Notes: a model not told the origin generated them from the letters alone. Counted from the stretch's first letter, positions 54,432-63,682 are shown. The stretch: DNA of 64,000 nucleotides from Rhodocyclales bacterium (GCA_028292485.1 JAQGMG010000047.1:1-64000); one strand, 5' to 3'. A program made the numbers and translations.

Positions 54432-55421
54432 TCAGTATTTGATCAGTGCCATCAAGGCAATATTCTTTGGACGCGTCTCTGAGCCACCCGTAGAGTTGGT
54501 GGTCCGCGTGCGCGTTACCGTGTTACCGGTGTCCCCGCCGGAACCGCCTGACCCAGCGGAGTCCGCATTGAGGGTGTGCGTGTGGCTCGCAAATGCGTCC
54601 GCCTGGACGCTCCCGTTCGTGCGACCTGTATCCGTTTCATACGTGCCGCTGCCGTCGTGATAGCTTCGTATGAACAGCCCCCTCAAGTCCGGCACATTGA
54701 ACGTTGTAGATCCGTCGCCGACGCCATATCCCGTGCTTAGAAGAGCGAAGAGCGCGGCATAGGTTGTGCGGCTCACGGCAGCGCCATTGGCTTTTATATA
54801 GCCGGTGGGGATGTCCACAACCGAGCGATAAATAATGCTGCCGATCGGCACGGCGGAGACGTTAAGCGACACTCCGTTGATTTGCAGGTCCGTCGCATTT
54901 ATGGCACCTGCTCCCGGATCGGATAGGCCATTGGCATACATGCCGGCGCGCATACAAAAGACTTCTGAGTACACCCCAGCCAAATATCTACGGAACACCA
55001 CCTCGCCATCTTCCGAGCCATTGGTCGGATCGACGATGCGTCCGAGAATGTCGGCGTACATGGTTGTGTTGCCACCGGAATCTCGCCCGATAAAGGCAAG
55101 TTGACCGATAAAGTCGGCGACCGTAGGCGATGTATCTGGCCGCGAAAACACAAGACCAGGAAGACCTTCCGCACCATTCGAGATGGTCATGGTCCCTGCT
55201 GCGTTGGGATTCGCGCTCTTGAGGAAGTAGGCGAGAAGCAATGTGGCGACCTGCGTGAGATCGCCCTCGGCTGGCGTGCCGCCGAGCGCTGTTATGAGGT
55301 GGTCCAGCTCTCGCTGCGGGTGCTCGATCGCCTTGGCTGGCACCGGACTGCCTTCAGTGCTGCCGCTGGCATCGACATACGGATCATTTGCGGCTCCGCC
55401 GACAGGTGGTTGATATTTCAT
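54432..55421 (-). CDS. Phage tail fibre protein with collar domain
   Basis: A 329-residue receptor-binding fibre candidate. Its C-terminal part has the phage collar/tail-fibre domain (VPIGSIIYRS, then IPTGYIKANGAAVSRTTYAALFALL and FNVPDLRGLFIRSYHDG, in pieces). A Gly/Ser/Thr-rich stretch and an ETRPKNIALMALIKY end are typical of these fibres. The N-terminal 100 residues probably attach to the baseplate. It follows the gp48-like gene on the same strand, as in Mu. Confidence 0.85.
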   Translation of the reverse strand: MKYQPPVGGAANDPYVDASGSTEGSPVPAKAIEHPQRELDHLITALGGTPAEGDLTQVATLLLAYFLKSANPNAAGTMTISNGAEGLPGLVFSRPDTSPTVADFIGQLAFIGRDSGGNTTMYADILGRIVDPTNGSEDGEVVFRRYLAGVYSEVFCMRAGMYANGLSDPGAGAINATDLQINGVSLNVSAVPIGSIIYRSVVDIPTGYIKANGAAVSRTTYAALFALLSTGYGVGDGSTTFNVPDLRGLFIRSYHDGSGTYETDTGRTNGSVQADAFASHTHTLNADSAGSGGSGGDTGNTVTRTRTTNSTGGSETRPKNIALMALIKY

Positions 55422-55424
55422 TCG

Positions 55425-56006
55425 TCATACTCCGGTGTAGAGCACATACACAGTGGTGTGTGCCGGTTTTAGCTCTTCGAGCTTGCATTCCAGATCCTCA
55501 GCGCGCGCGTAGGCGCCGAGGCGATCGCCGCAACGAGACGCGCCGCAACGGAACAGGGTCGCCCGTGCGCTCGGGACATTGACGCGCCACACGAAGCGAA
55601 CATCGTGGCCGCCGTTGAGACGGTCGCCGCAACGCGAGATCCCGCAAATAAAGGGCTTGAATTCGTCGATCGTGACGGTGTAGCCCAACTGCGCTGCCAG
55701 CGAGATGTAGAAGGCACGCGACTGGCTGCCCTCGTGGAACAGCTTCGCCACCAGTGCGTTGCGGCGGTCTGCCAGAGTCGTCGGCACCGCGCTGCCGCAA
55801 CTGTCGGGAAGGCCGGCTGCTGCTTCATAGTCGGGAAGCAGGTTGAGTGCATTGCGCGGGTCGACTTCGGAGAGCAACTGGTCGAGCATGGCAAGCGCGG
55901 CATCGAGAGAATTCCCCTCGGCCTTGAGCTGCGCAGCGAGATGAGGCTTGGTCGGATCGACACTCTGAGGCGGCAGCAGGAGCGCGAGTAAGTCTGCATG
56001 ACTCAT
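55425..56006 (-). CDS. Mu gp48-like baseplate protein (YmfQ/DUF2313)
   Basis: A 193-residue protein of the YmfQ/DUF2313 family, which lies between the gp47-like baseplate gene and the tail fibre gene in Mu-type phages. Family features are LLALLLPPQSVD at the start, DPRNALNLLPDYEAAAGLPD and the terminal LKPAHTTVYVLY. It also has the family's repeated CG-S-RCGDRLG segments. The start overlaps the gp47-like gene's stop by four bases. Confidence 0.85.
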   Translation of the reverse strand: MSHADLLALLLPPQSVDPTKPHLAAQLKAEGNSLDAALAMLDQLLSEVDPRNALNLLPDYEAAAGLPDSCGSAVPTTLADRRNALVAKLFHEGSQSRAFYISLAAQLGYTVTIDEFKPFICGISRCGDRLNGGHDVRFVWRVNVPSARATLFRCGASRCGDRLGAYARAEDLECKLEELKPAHTTVYVLYTGV

Positions 56007-57067
56007 GACGTCGCGACCGCGCCAAGCGTGGCCTTCTGCGTGTGCGTAGCATCAAACAGGATGGCTACGTTCGCGGCCGGCGCCACAAGGTTGAAGTCGA
56101 TGATGCCTGCAATGCCTTTGATGATCGCGATCACGTCGACACGTACGACCATGTCACCCGGATTCAGACCATCGACATATGCTTGCAGTGCAGCCGTGAT
56201 GGCAGTGTGAGCGTCGGCCAGCAATGTGCCTGACTTCAGGATTAGACCTGTGACGGTGAAGGCAACCGGGACGCCGGTCCATGTCATCACCACGATGTCC
56301 GCAGTAATCGGGCGCAGCCCGTCGATATAGTTGCCAGTCGCCGTGATGAGCGGACCGGACGCCGGGCCACCAAGTGTGCTTATGACAACATCAACGGTAC
56401 CCTTTCCGCGCCTTCCGGAGACGACCGAGGCGTCGATCACGCCGTCGACATCCTTAGCCCATTGCACGTAGTCGTTGGATGAGCCACCCGTGGGTGGTTT
56501 GCGCCATCGATCCAGTAGCCTGCCGAGCAAACTGGCGATCGTCTCCTGGTCCGTGCCGCCCGACATCGAGACGACCGCAGCGAGGGATTGAACGCCAGAT
56601 GGTGCCGACGTCAATGTAAGCGAGGTTCCGCCGGCAAGATTCCCGGCCTTTCCGGCGGCGACGGAGCGAGCCGCCACTGTGGCAGTTCCTCCTCCTCCGA
56701 TCGTTCCTGCCTCGGTTGTCACGAAAGTAATGCCATCAACTGAGGTGGCTTCGACACCAATCGCAAACGGACTAGTCGGCGTGCCGATGAGTGCGATAGT
56801 GCCTGCGGCAGCAGTGGCATTCTTGCGCGGAATCTTGCGCAAGGATGCATGCAGTTCTACCCATTCCGGGTCCGTGTCCGGGCCCGGAATCAGCTGGCGC
56901 GAGATCCATTGTCCGTGCTGGTAGAGCCCTTCGATAGCGGCTCCGCTTGCTGCAGCTCGAATACCGAAGTCCGAGTCCTGCGTGACAGCGGCGGCTGGCT
57001 CAAGCCCTGCTGTATCGCGGAGGATGTTCGCCTCGATTTGCTCGGCGGTAAGAATTGGGATGGGCAC
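56003..57067 (-). CDS. Baseplate J/gp47-like protein
   Basis: A 354-residue baseplate wedge component of the gpJ/Mu gp47 family. Signature stretches are the N-terminal DSDFGIRAAASGAAIEGLYQHGQWISRQLIPG (in part), GGTDQETIASLLGRLLDRWRKPPTGGSSNDYVQWAKDV and GRRGKGTVDVVISTLGG. It lies one base after the gp46-like gene and overlaps the gp48-like gene, in the same order as phage Mu. Confidence 0.9.
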   Translation of the reverse strand: MPIPILTAEQIEANILRDTAGLEPAAAVTQDSDFGIRAAASGAAIEGLYQHGQWISRQLIPGPDTDPEWVELHASLRKIPRKNATAAAGTIALIGTPTSPFAIGVEATSVDGITFVTTEAGTIGGGGTATVAARSVAAGKAGNLAGGTSLTLTSAPSGVQSLAAVVSMSGGTDQETIASLLGRLLDRWRKPPTGGSSNDYVQWAKDVDGVIDASVVSGRRGKGTVDVVISTLGGPASGPLITATGNYIDGLRPITADIVVMTWTGVPVAFTVTGLILKSGTLLADAHTAITAALQAYVDGLNPGDMVVRVDVIAIIKGIAGIIDFNLVAPAANVAILFDATHTQKATLGAVATS

Positions 57068-57068
57068 G

Positions 57069-57437
57069 TCAGATCACCTTGACAAGATGCTTGTAGATGA
57101 GCGTCTCGCCGCTTGCGGCGGTAACGCTAACCAGTAGATAGAGGCGACCGTTTTGCCGCTGACTCTCGACATGGACCGCCGTGGCGCGACCATCATCGAG
57201 CACGGGTTTGAGTGCCTGGCTGGCGTACTGCCTCGCGAGCAGCTCGATGCGGGCGACATCCTTCTCGCGCGCCAGCTCATGCAGACGACTGCCGAATGCG
57301 CGATCGCGCCAGTAGCTGCCGAGCGGTGTGCTAAGGCGCAGGAAGCAGGCATTGAGCAGGCCGCCCGATGGGTCGCGCTCAATGCGGCCGACCGTGAGGC
57401 GGTAGTCGCGCGTGACGGGATCAATGAGCGCGTCCAT
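57069..57437 (-). CDS. Phage GP46-like baseplate protein
   Basis: A 122-residue protein of the Mu gp46 family. It begins MDALIDPVTRDYRLTVGRIER and contains LNACFLRLSTPLGSYWRDRAFGSRLHEL in pieces, the typical opening that states the array of baseplate residues. Its start overlaps the gp45-like stop. Length and position agree with Mu gp46. Confidence 0.88.
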   Translation of the reverse strand: MDALIDPVTRDYRLTVGRIERDPSGGLLNACFLRLSTPLGSYWRDRAFGSRLHELAREKDVARIELLARQYASQALKPVLDDGRATAVHVESQRQNGRLYLLVSVTAASGETLIYKHLVKVI

Positions 57438-58150
57438 TATTCGGGTCCGTCCGAAAGTGAGCCGTCCGCATGGGTTCTGTGCCCGTGAAGGCCGTCGATA
57501 TTGTGTCCATCGTGCGTGAGCGTGCCGTCACTGAATGCAAAGTTGCCTGCCATGGTGTTAGCACCGCCTGGCGCCGTGCCGCTCAAGGCGCAGCCACCTG
57601 TGCCCGTCAGGAGGCCGGCGACACTGAGCTGCGCGCTCATGGCTACAAGCGGCGTGGTGTACGTCGCCTTGGTGCTGGCCACGACGGTCCAGTTCGGTGT
57701 CGTGATGGTCGAACTCACCGAGGCATTGACGTTGTACTGCTTCGTGTTGATCTCGACGAGGTCTTCAGCGTTGATGCGCAGCGTTTTGGTCGTCACGAGA
57801 ATCGTGCGGCCGCGATGCAGGACGACGCTGTCGCCCTCGTCACTGTAGAGGGCGGCTTCGCCGTCTGCGAGCGCTTTAAAGCGGTATTGGCCGTGTTCGG
57901 TAGCGATGACGATGCCATGCGAAGTCTTGCCACCGATCGGCGTGGCGACGTACATGAAGCCCTTCGGCGGACGCGACGTGAAGCCGTAGTGCTGGAACAG
58001 CTCCATGTCCGGCAGGTTCTCGTCCTTGAGGCCCTCGGCATGAACCATCTGTACCGGCCCCGTGCTGCTGACAACGGAGCCACGACCACGAAATGGCAGG
58101 CGCATACCGGCGAGCAGTCGCTTGATGCGCGTATCGATCATCGCGATCAT
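57437..58150 (-). CDS. Baseplate assembly protein V (Mu gp45-like)
   Basis: A 237-residue spike/baseplate protein of the gpV/Mu gp45 family that forms the membrane-piercing central spike. Seen are the opening IDTRIKRLLAGMRLPFRGRG, the OB-fold strand pattern ELFQHYGFTSRPPKGFMYV, and a C-terminal beta-helix ending in THDGHNIDGLHGHRTHADGS, whose His residues may bind a metal at the tip. The ATG at 58150 overlaps the hub gene stop; the longer frame to 58501 is not family sequence. Confidence 0.88.
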   Translation of the reverse strand: MIAMIDTRIKRLLAGMRLPFRGRGSVVSSTGPVQMVHAEGLKDENLPDMELFQHYGFTSRPPKGFMYVATPIGGKTSHGIVIATEHGQYRFKALADGEAALYSDEGDSVVLHRGRTILVTTKTLRINAEDLVEINTKQYNVNASVSSTITTPNWTVVASTKATYTTPLVAMSAQLSVAGLLTGTGGCALSGTAPGGANTMAGNFAFSDGTLTHDGHNIDGLHGHRTHADGSLSDGPE

Positions 58151-59274
58151 CCGGCAGCCCCGCTCGCGAGGTCGAGCACGGCACCTGGACCAGCATTCTT
58201 TCCGCGCCGGTGCTTGCGCTGATGCGGGTGTGCATCGAGCACCCAGACGCCGTCTTCCTTGAGCGTAAGGTGCGTGACGCCAACCTGCCTGCGGCCACCT
58301 ATGAAGCGCCTGGCCATGACGAAGAAAACGGCGTCGATATCGTGTGGCTCGCTGCGGACGTGCAGGCGCTGGCCAGGCTTCCACAACACGCCGTCGCTTT
58401 TCTGGCCAGGCGCGACGATGCGGTGTCCTTTGACCTCGGCGGTTAGCGTAAAGGCGCTCAACCGAGAGTCGGCCAGCAGCTTGCGCGCGCGGTCCTCGCA
58501 AACGGCAGGGGTGTCGCTCTCATGGTCGACAACGAGTTGCGGACGATAGCCGCTCATGCCCTGGTCTCGGGCAGTGCCACGGAGCGCGTGCTTGCCTTCT
58601 TCCTGTTCGGTGCCGCAGGTCTGACTGAGCACCGTTACTTCGGTGAAGCGGCTGTGCTCGGAAGTAACCTCCTCGAGCGAGAGCAGATTGTTGGCGGGTC
58701 CATCGAAGGTCATTACCAGGGACGCGACGACGGGCGTGGTGTAGTCCGGCCCGCCGATCACCAGCGTGCCGTCCGGATCGCACCAGGCCCACAGGCCGTT
58801 TGCCTCGGCGACGCGCACCAGCACCTCCCATGCGCGATCGCCTGGCTCGACGTTGATCTTCTTGCGGATACGGGTTTTGTCCGCGTCGATACGAATGTTG
58901 CAGGCAACGAGCGGGCGAACAACTTTAGCGACGATCTGCGGCAGGTCAGACATCTGCGCGACGAAGATCGGCGCAGCGCAGTCGAGCAGCTTGGCGACGC
59001 TGTCGCGGCCTGCCAGCGATACAGTGTTGGACTCTTTCGTTACCTTGTGCCGACGCTCGTCGATCGTGCCGACCATGACCTTCTCGCCACCGACGCGCAG
59101 CTCGATAGCTGCGCCCGTGTTCACGCCAGCGGGAATGCGGCCCGCATTCAGGCCGAAGTTAACGTGCCAGGCGTCGGCGGGCGTGAGCAGATCGGAGTCC
59201 ACCTCGTAGCTCTCCCATGCGTCATGCATGACGCTGCCGACGAGCAGTTGCACCCGTTCATCGCGCGTAGGCAT
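58147..59274 (-). CDS. Baseplate hub protein (Mu gpP/gp44-like)
   Basis: A 375-residue baseplate hub protein of the Mu gp44 / P2 gpD type. It contains VQLLVGSVMHDAWESYEVDSDLLTPADAWHV in pieces, the hub-like strand VMVGTIDERRHKVTKESNTV, an AWEVLVRVAEANGLWAWCDPDG segment and the long C-terminal beta domain ending near a Lys/Arg-rich HPHQRKHRRGKNAG tail. It overlaps the DNA-circularisation-domain gene by 17 bases. Confidence 0.87.
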   Translation of the reverse strand: MPTRDERVQLLVGSVMHDAWESYEVDSDLLTPADAWHVNFGLNAGRIPAGVNTGAAIELRVGGEKVMVGTIDERRHKVTKESNTVSLAGRDSVAKLLDCAAPIFVAQMSDLPQIVAKVVRPLVACNIRIDADKTRIRKKINVEPGDRAWEVLVRVAEANGLWAWCDPDGTLVIGGPDYTTPVVASLVMTFDGPANNLLSLEEVTSEHSRFTEVTVLSQTCGTEQEEGKHALRGTARDQGMSGYRPQLVVDHESDTPAVCEDRARKLLADSRLSAFTLTAEVKGHRIVAPGQKSDGVLWKPGQRLHVRSEPHDIDAVFFVMARRFIGGRRQVGVTHLTLKEDGVWVLDAHPHQRKHRRGKNAGPGAVLDLASGAAG

Positions 59275-60487
59275 TGATCACGTCTCCGGCCTGCAGAAAA
59301 TTGGGCAAACGCACACGCGGATTCAGGCGCAAGAGTTCGTTTGCACGCGTGTGGTCGCCGTATAGGCGGTGAGCAAGCAGGCGCAAATTACACTCGGCAG
59401 TAACGGTGCGTACCACCAGCGGAGGCCGCGCCTCGATGACGGCCCGCGCTGCCTCCTGCAGCGCTGCAGCCTGGTCCTTGAGCGGCTCGGTGATCGGCCT
59501 GCTCGTAGCCAGCGGGTAAAGCGCGCGGCATGAGGCGATCGCCTCATTGATTGCAACGCGCGCATCGTTGACCATCTGCTCGATCTCGTCGGGCGAAAGC
59601 GTGGGCGACACCGCCTCGTCGGTGAGCAGCTCCGCAGCCGCCGTAGTGCGGCCGGTGGCCAGTGCTACCTGGACATGCGTGCTCGTGCTTGTCGACGCTT
59701 GTGCCTCGGTAGGCGCCGCGTTGCCATTGATGGGCGAGCTGGCCAGCGACGAGGAAGACAGCGTCTTGCCGATGGCATCGAATGCCGTCTTCATTCCATC
59801 CCAACGCGCCTTGGCTTGCTTGTCGGTGTTGGCGATGTCGACGACGCCATTGACCACCGCCGTCATGTCGCTCACCCATGCGCGCGGATAGTCGAAGACA
59901 TCGAGGCCGCTGGCGATCACACCTTGTGCCTGGTCGAGTCCCGCCTTGAGCGGTCCGCTCATTGATTGGCGAAGCGTATCCAATGCTGCGAATGGTTTCG
60001 CACTACGGATGGCTTCCACCTGTGCGACGGCCTGATTCGCTGACGCGGCTTGCGCCTTGTCACCATGAGCAGCGACGCCAGCAGACTGTTGCACTGCCAG
60101 GCGCTTGGAGAAAACCTGATCGTCGATCGCCTTCTCGATGAAGTCGACATGCACGGAGCAGTAGTCGATTTCACCGGCGACATGACGAATGCGTCGCGAC
60201 GAGACCTGCGCATTGATGCTGCCGTAGATCGGGTGGATCAGCTCGCCGGCGCCACGAACTGCCAGCACCTTCTTGAACGCATCAAGGCGAGCCTCATAGT
60301 CCTCACCGAAGAATACGAACTCGATGCTCAACGGCATCGGATCGTCACCCATGTCTTCGACATCACCGCCGTCGCGATAGGGGTAGCGCAGTACCGACAA
60401 CGCGCGTGCGATCGTCTCCTCCGTCTCCAGGACGTCGGCGGTCGCGCCACGAAAGCTTGCATCAAGAAGGTTGTCTGCCCAGGCCAT
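59258..60487 (-). CDS. DNA circularisation N-terminal domain protein (Mu gpN/gp43-like)
   Basis: A 409-residue tail protein whose N-terminal domain, starting MAWADNLLDASFRGATADVL, is the DNA_circ_N family found in Mu gp43. The C-terminal LRLLAHRLYGDHTRANELLRLNP and AGDVINAYAR resemble a LysM/tail protein X element that binds the baseplate or peptidoglycan. A low-complexity Thr/Ser-rich middle region (TEAQASTSTSTHVQ) is present. It follows the tape measure gene after 65 bases. Confidence 0.85.
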   Translation of the reverse strand: MAWADNLLDASFRGATADVLETEETIARALSVLRYPYRDGGDVEDMGDDPMPLSIEFVFFGEDYEARLDAFKKVLAVRGAGELIHPIYGSINAQVSSRRIRHVAGEIDYCSVHVDFIEKAIDDQVFSKRLAVQQSAGVAAHGDKAQAASANQAVAQVEAIRSAKPFAALDTLRQSMSGPLKAGLDQAQGVIASGLDVFDYPRAWVSDMTAVVNGVVDIANTDKQAKARWDGMKTAFDAIGKTLSSSSLASSPINGNAAPTEAQASTSTSTHVQVALATGRTTAAAELLTDEAVSPTLSPDEIEQMVNDARVAINEAIASCRALYPLATSRPITEPLKDQAAALQEAARAVIEARPPLVVRTVTAECNLRLLAHRLYGDHTRANELLRLNPRVRLPNFLQAGDVINAYAR

Positions 60488-60552
60488 GTGCGGAAATTAC
60501 GCGTGCGCGCGACGGGGACTAAGGCGGAAGCGTTTCCGCCTGGAAGGGCTGA

Positions 60553-62475
60553 TCAAAACCGCCTCCCGGTGCGGGCGTTGGCGTCGTTCACGGACGCGGT
60601 GATATTGCCGTCCTTCACCTCGACCACGACCTTGACCAGCTGTGGTGCCAAAGTGTTGGCCATGCCTTGCCAAGCTCCCGCGCTGCCACCGGATTGCTGA
60701 GCAGCGGGTTGGGCAGGAGCAGCGCCATCGGCCCAACGCGATATGCCGTAAGGTCCGGTGACTCGATGCTGTCCCGGGTGTGCGGCGGCTTCATCCTGCT
60801 GCATCTTGGCGACGATGCCGACCCCTGCCAGACCCGTAAGCGCGAAAGGCAGCATTGACGTGCCGCCCAAAGCGGTTGCGCCGGCAGCGGCGGTGGCCGC
60901 CGCAGATCCAGCGCTGCCACCGAGGAACATCTTGGCTAATCCCCCGGCTCCGACTGCTGCTGCGAGGGCCGTCAGCCCGGTCGTGGCGGCAACGATGCTT
61001 GCGGAGAAGCCTGGCCAATCGCGCATCGTCTTCGCGAGATTGTCAGCGAAATTTCCGAGTGACGGATTGATACGGTCCATCGCGGTCTGCATGGCGACGG
61101 CCTTCTCGGATACGAGCTGCTCGGTCTTGTAAGACGCAGTCCCTGCGACCAGGCTGAACGCGTCGTCGGTTGTGCCATTGGCATTACCTACTTTGTTGCG
61201 AATGCCCTGCATGTAATCGCGGTTGTTCATGATGCCCACAAGCGCCATGAGCGCCTGGCGGTCCTGGACGATCTTACCGACCGCCGAACCCTGCAGGATG
61301 TCACCCATGGATTCGTACGTGGCTTTGCGCTCGTCGCCGGTGGCGTGCGCTGCCTTGCTGCGGAGCGTTCCGAAGCTCTTGTCGCGCGCGACAATCTGAT
61401 CGGTCAGATTGACGAAAGCATCAAGCGAGTTGACGCCTTTTTCACGCGCGGCCGCGAGCGAGCCGGGTAGGTTAATGCCCAACTTCTTCGCATCGCGCGC
61501 GGTGTCCTGGCTGTTGATCTTGGCAAGCAGATTGACCAGGTTGTTGCCTGCTTCATCCTTGGTGCCTGCGGTGATTGCGGTCGCCTGGTTGGCAGCGAGG
61601 AGCGTGGCGAATCCTTCCGGGCCACGCAGGCCTGACTGACGCGCCATGGCCATCTGCTGCGGCAGCCACTTCGCCATGTCCTTCAGCTCAAAACCACCGA
61701 GCTGACCGGCCTTCATGGCCATGTTGAGCGCGCCACCGACATCCGATATGCCAAATGTTTGCCGGGCACGAATCGCGATGTCGGCAAGCTCGGTCGGCGA
61801 CGCGTTTGAGGCGGTCCCGGCCTTGGCCAGGACTGGCAGGACGCCGGCCGCATCGCCGACGTTTTCGTATGCGCCGCTTGCCACAAGCTTGTCGAGCGTT
61901 TCGAGCGAGCCCTCGCGCGTACCGCCGCCAGTACGAACGGCAGAGATGATGGCTGCATCGAGCGTGCGCATGCCAGCGCGGCGTGCGTCCATCGACTTGC
62001 CGGCGTAGGCCGTGTTGGACAAGTGCGCCAACTGGCGGTCGTAGTCCATCGTCTGTTTGACGGGTGGGCCAAGGATCATCTTGCCAGCAGCCCAGCCCGC
62101 CTGAAGCGCGCCGAACTTCGCCAGCGTCGAGTGCATGCGCTGCATGCCGCCGTGCAGGCTGTTGATCACGCGCTGGGCGGCGCCGCCCTCGGAGACGATG
62201 CGGGATAACCAAGAAGTCGTGCGCTCGTTTGGCTGTACGTTGCTCGCCGCCTTGAGTGCGTCGGTTACTTTTCCCACGGTATCGGCGGCGATCCTAGCCG
62301 TCGCGTTGGTGAACTTCAGGCTGCGCTCAAGCTTGGTCGACATGTCCGTGGCCTGACGGCCAGCGCTGTCCGTGCTCTTCAGCGCTTTCTCGACCTGCGC
62401 AAGCGTGCGGACCGCAGCACTGCTGCCACGGTCCTGGTACTTGAGAATGAGCGAGAGTGCCAACTCACCGGACAC
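60553..62475 (-). CDS. Phage tail tape measure protein
   Basis: A 640-residue protein that sets tail length and forms the inner channel. It has a long helical N-terminal part, the tape-measure core with RTGGGTREGSLETLDKLVASGAYENVGD and related repeats of helices, and hydrophobic segments near ASIVAATTGLTALAAAVGAGGLAKMF that may cross the host membrane. Translation starts at a GTG three bases before the end of the frameshifted chaperone, so coupling is likely. Confidence 0.88.
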   Translation of the reverse strand: MSGELALSLILKYQDRGSSAAVRTLAQVEKALKSTDSAGRQATDMSTKLERSLKFTNATARIAADTVGKVTDALKAASNVQPNERTTSWLSRIVSEGGAAQRVINSLHGGMQRMHSTLAKFGALQAGWAAGKMILGPPVKQTMDYDRQLAHLSNTAYAGKSMDARRAGMRTLDAAIISAVRTGGGTREGSLETLDKLVASGAYENVGDAAGVLPVLAKAGTASNASPTELADIAIRARQTFGISDVGGALNMAMKAGQLGGFELKDMAKWLPQQMAMARQSGLRGPEGFATLLAANQATAITAGTKDEAGNNLVNLLAKINSQDTARDAKKLGINLPGSLAAAREKGVNSLDAFVNLTDQIVARDKSFGTLRSKAAHATGDERKATYESMGDILQGSAVGKIVQDRQALMALVGIMNNRDYMQGIRNKVGNANGTTDDAFSLVAGTASYKTEQLVSEKAVAMQTAMDRINPSLGNFADNLAKTMRDWPGFSASIVAATTGLTALAAAVGAGGLAKMFLGGSAGSAAATAAAGATALGGTSMLPFALTGLAGVGIVAKMQQDEAAAHPGQHRVTGPYGISRWADGAAPAQPAAQQSGGSAGAWQGMANTLAPQLVKVVVEVKDGNITASVNDANARTGRRF

Positions 62476-62477
62476 GA

Positions 62478-63061
62478 CTACCCTTTCTGTTGCTTTTCAA
62501 TGAAGCGCTTCGAGAGGCGCTTCGTGGGTCCGCTGGCGGGCACGGATGGAAGCGTCGGCATCGGCATCGACGGCTGGGTGGCGCTGAGCCAGCTTTTCAC
62601 CTGCTCGAGCGACGCATCGCGGATTTCGTTCAGGCGGAAGCCGGCACCAACGAGCTGGGCTTCGAGGTGTCGGAGGCCGGCGAGCTGGCGCTCGATTCCT
62701 TCCTCCTTTTTTTTAGCACCTTGGCCTTTTCGCGGACGATCTCTGCGTCCTCCGGATCAAGCGACTCCATCAGCACCTGAATGCTCGGTACCGGGTTCAG
62801 GTCGCCCAGCTCGATGAGTTGCGCGAGCAGCATTGCGTCGCTGATTTGCATCTCATAGGCCAGGCGCGCGGCCGCGTACTCGGGCGGAACCGCCTGCCCA
62901 GGCTGCATGACGCTGCCCAAGTTGTCCGGAATCAGCACTGCTGCCGTCGCCACATACGCATCAGAGAGCTTGGCGACGCGCAGACTAAAGTGACGGTGGA
63001 CGACGCCGCCGACGTTGATGCCAACGTCGAGGAGGCCCGTCTCAATCAGTGCCTCGCTCAT
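62478..63061 (-). CDS. Tail assembly chaperone, G and G-T frameshift products
   Basis: A tail chaperone in the position of Mu gp41. The zero frame gives 143 residues (stop at 62630) and begins MSEALIETGLLDVGINVGG. At eight A residues (plus strand T-run 62707-62714; zero-frame codons CTA AAA AAA AGG) a -1 slip moves into a frame that stays open to 62478 and codes a charged, helical tail (KEEGIERQLAGLRHLEAQLV and so on). This is the classical G / G-T arrangement, the longer form being needed for tape measure loading. The heptamer A AAA AAA fits the XXXYYYZ rule. Confidence 0.82.
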
Positions 63062-63432
63062 TGCATTCTCCGATCGAGAGCAGTGATGGAGAGAGTGCGC
63101 ATGGCGGCGCCCTCGACCTGGTACTTGCTGCTCATCGATTCGACTTCACAGCCTACGAAGATCTCGCGCTTGCCCACGCCATCGACGGGCAACACGGTCA
63201 GCTTGGCGTTGGTGATCGCCATCCAGTCCAGCTCGGACCCGTCAGTCGGAATTGGTACCTCAACGGACATCTTGAAGTCAGCGATGCCATTTGCATGTCC
63301 CTTGGCACGGCCGGTGCGGTTCATCGTTTTGACGATGCGCTTGCCTGTGGTGATGTCCGTCGAGATGGACGCGCATTCCACTTCTTTGCCGTCCCATTCC
63401 AGTACGACTGCGCCGACGTATTCTTCTGCCAT
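63058..63432 (-). CDS. Phage tail tube protein (Mu gpM-like)
   Basis: A 124-residue inner tail tube protein of the Mu gp40/gpM type. It begins MAEEYVGAVVLEWDGKEVEC and contains strands TGKRIVKTMNRTGRAKGHANG and FKMSVEVPIP. It lies between the Acb2-like gene and the chaperone gene, overlapping the latter by four bases. Length and order agree with Mu. Confidence 0.87.
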   Translation of the reverse strand: MAEEYVGAVVLEWDGKEVECASISTDITTGKRIVKTMNRTGRAKGHANGIADFKMSVEVPIPTDGSELDWMAITNAKLTVLPVDGVGKREIFVGCEVESMSSKYQVEGAAMRTLSITALDRRMQ

Positions 63433-63446
63433 TTATGGGCTCCCGG

Positions 63447-63671
63447 TTAGAACGATTGAGGTTTGGCGACAGCACGTGTCAGCCACATGATCCCTGTCTG
63501 CAATTCGGTCTTCGCGATGGCGATCGCTCGCTGATCCACACCGTCGATGAGACGCAACTTTTCGATCAACGTATCAAGCTCGTTACCCTTGGATTTGATT
63601 TCGTTCATTGCGTCGATCTCGGCCTTCGAGAGGTCTCTGTAGCCGGTGATGTGTTTGTGCTGGTTTTCCAT
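63447..63671 (-). CDS. acb2: Acb2/Tad1-like hairpin protein (anti-CBASS)
   Basis: A 74-residue helical protein matching the Acb2/Tad1 family of phage cyclic-nucleotide sponges, which bind CBASS signals such as cGAMP and so block abortive infection. The family pattern is clear: HKHITGYRDLSKAEIDAMNEIK, then helices to IAKTELQTGIMWLTRAVA and a final PQSF (given in parts). Tyr11 and Lys26, positions reported as ligand-binding in the Pseudomonas phage protein (from memory), are both present. It sits between sheath and tube genes rather than with early genes. Confidence 0.85.
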   Translation of the reverse strand: MENQHKHITGYRDLSKAEIDAMNEIKSKGNELDTLIEKLRLIDGVDQRAIAIAKTELQTGIMWLTRAVAKPQSF

Positions 63672-63682
63672 CGCGATTCCTA

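Noticed and set aside
58151-58501. Long N-terminal extension of the gp45-like protein
   Set aside because: It lies inside the hub gene in another frame and is Arg/Pro-rich; the family start is at 58150.
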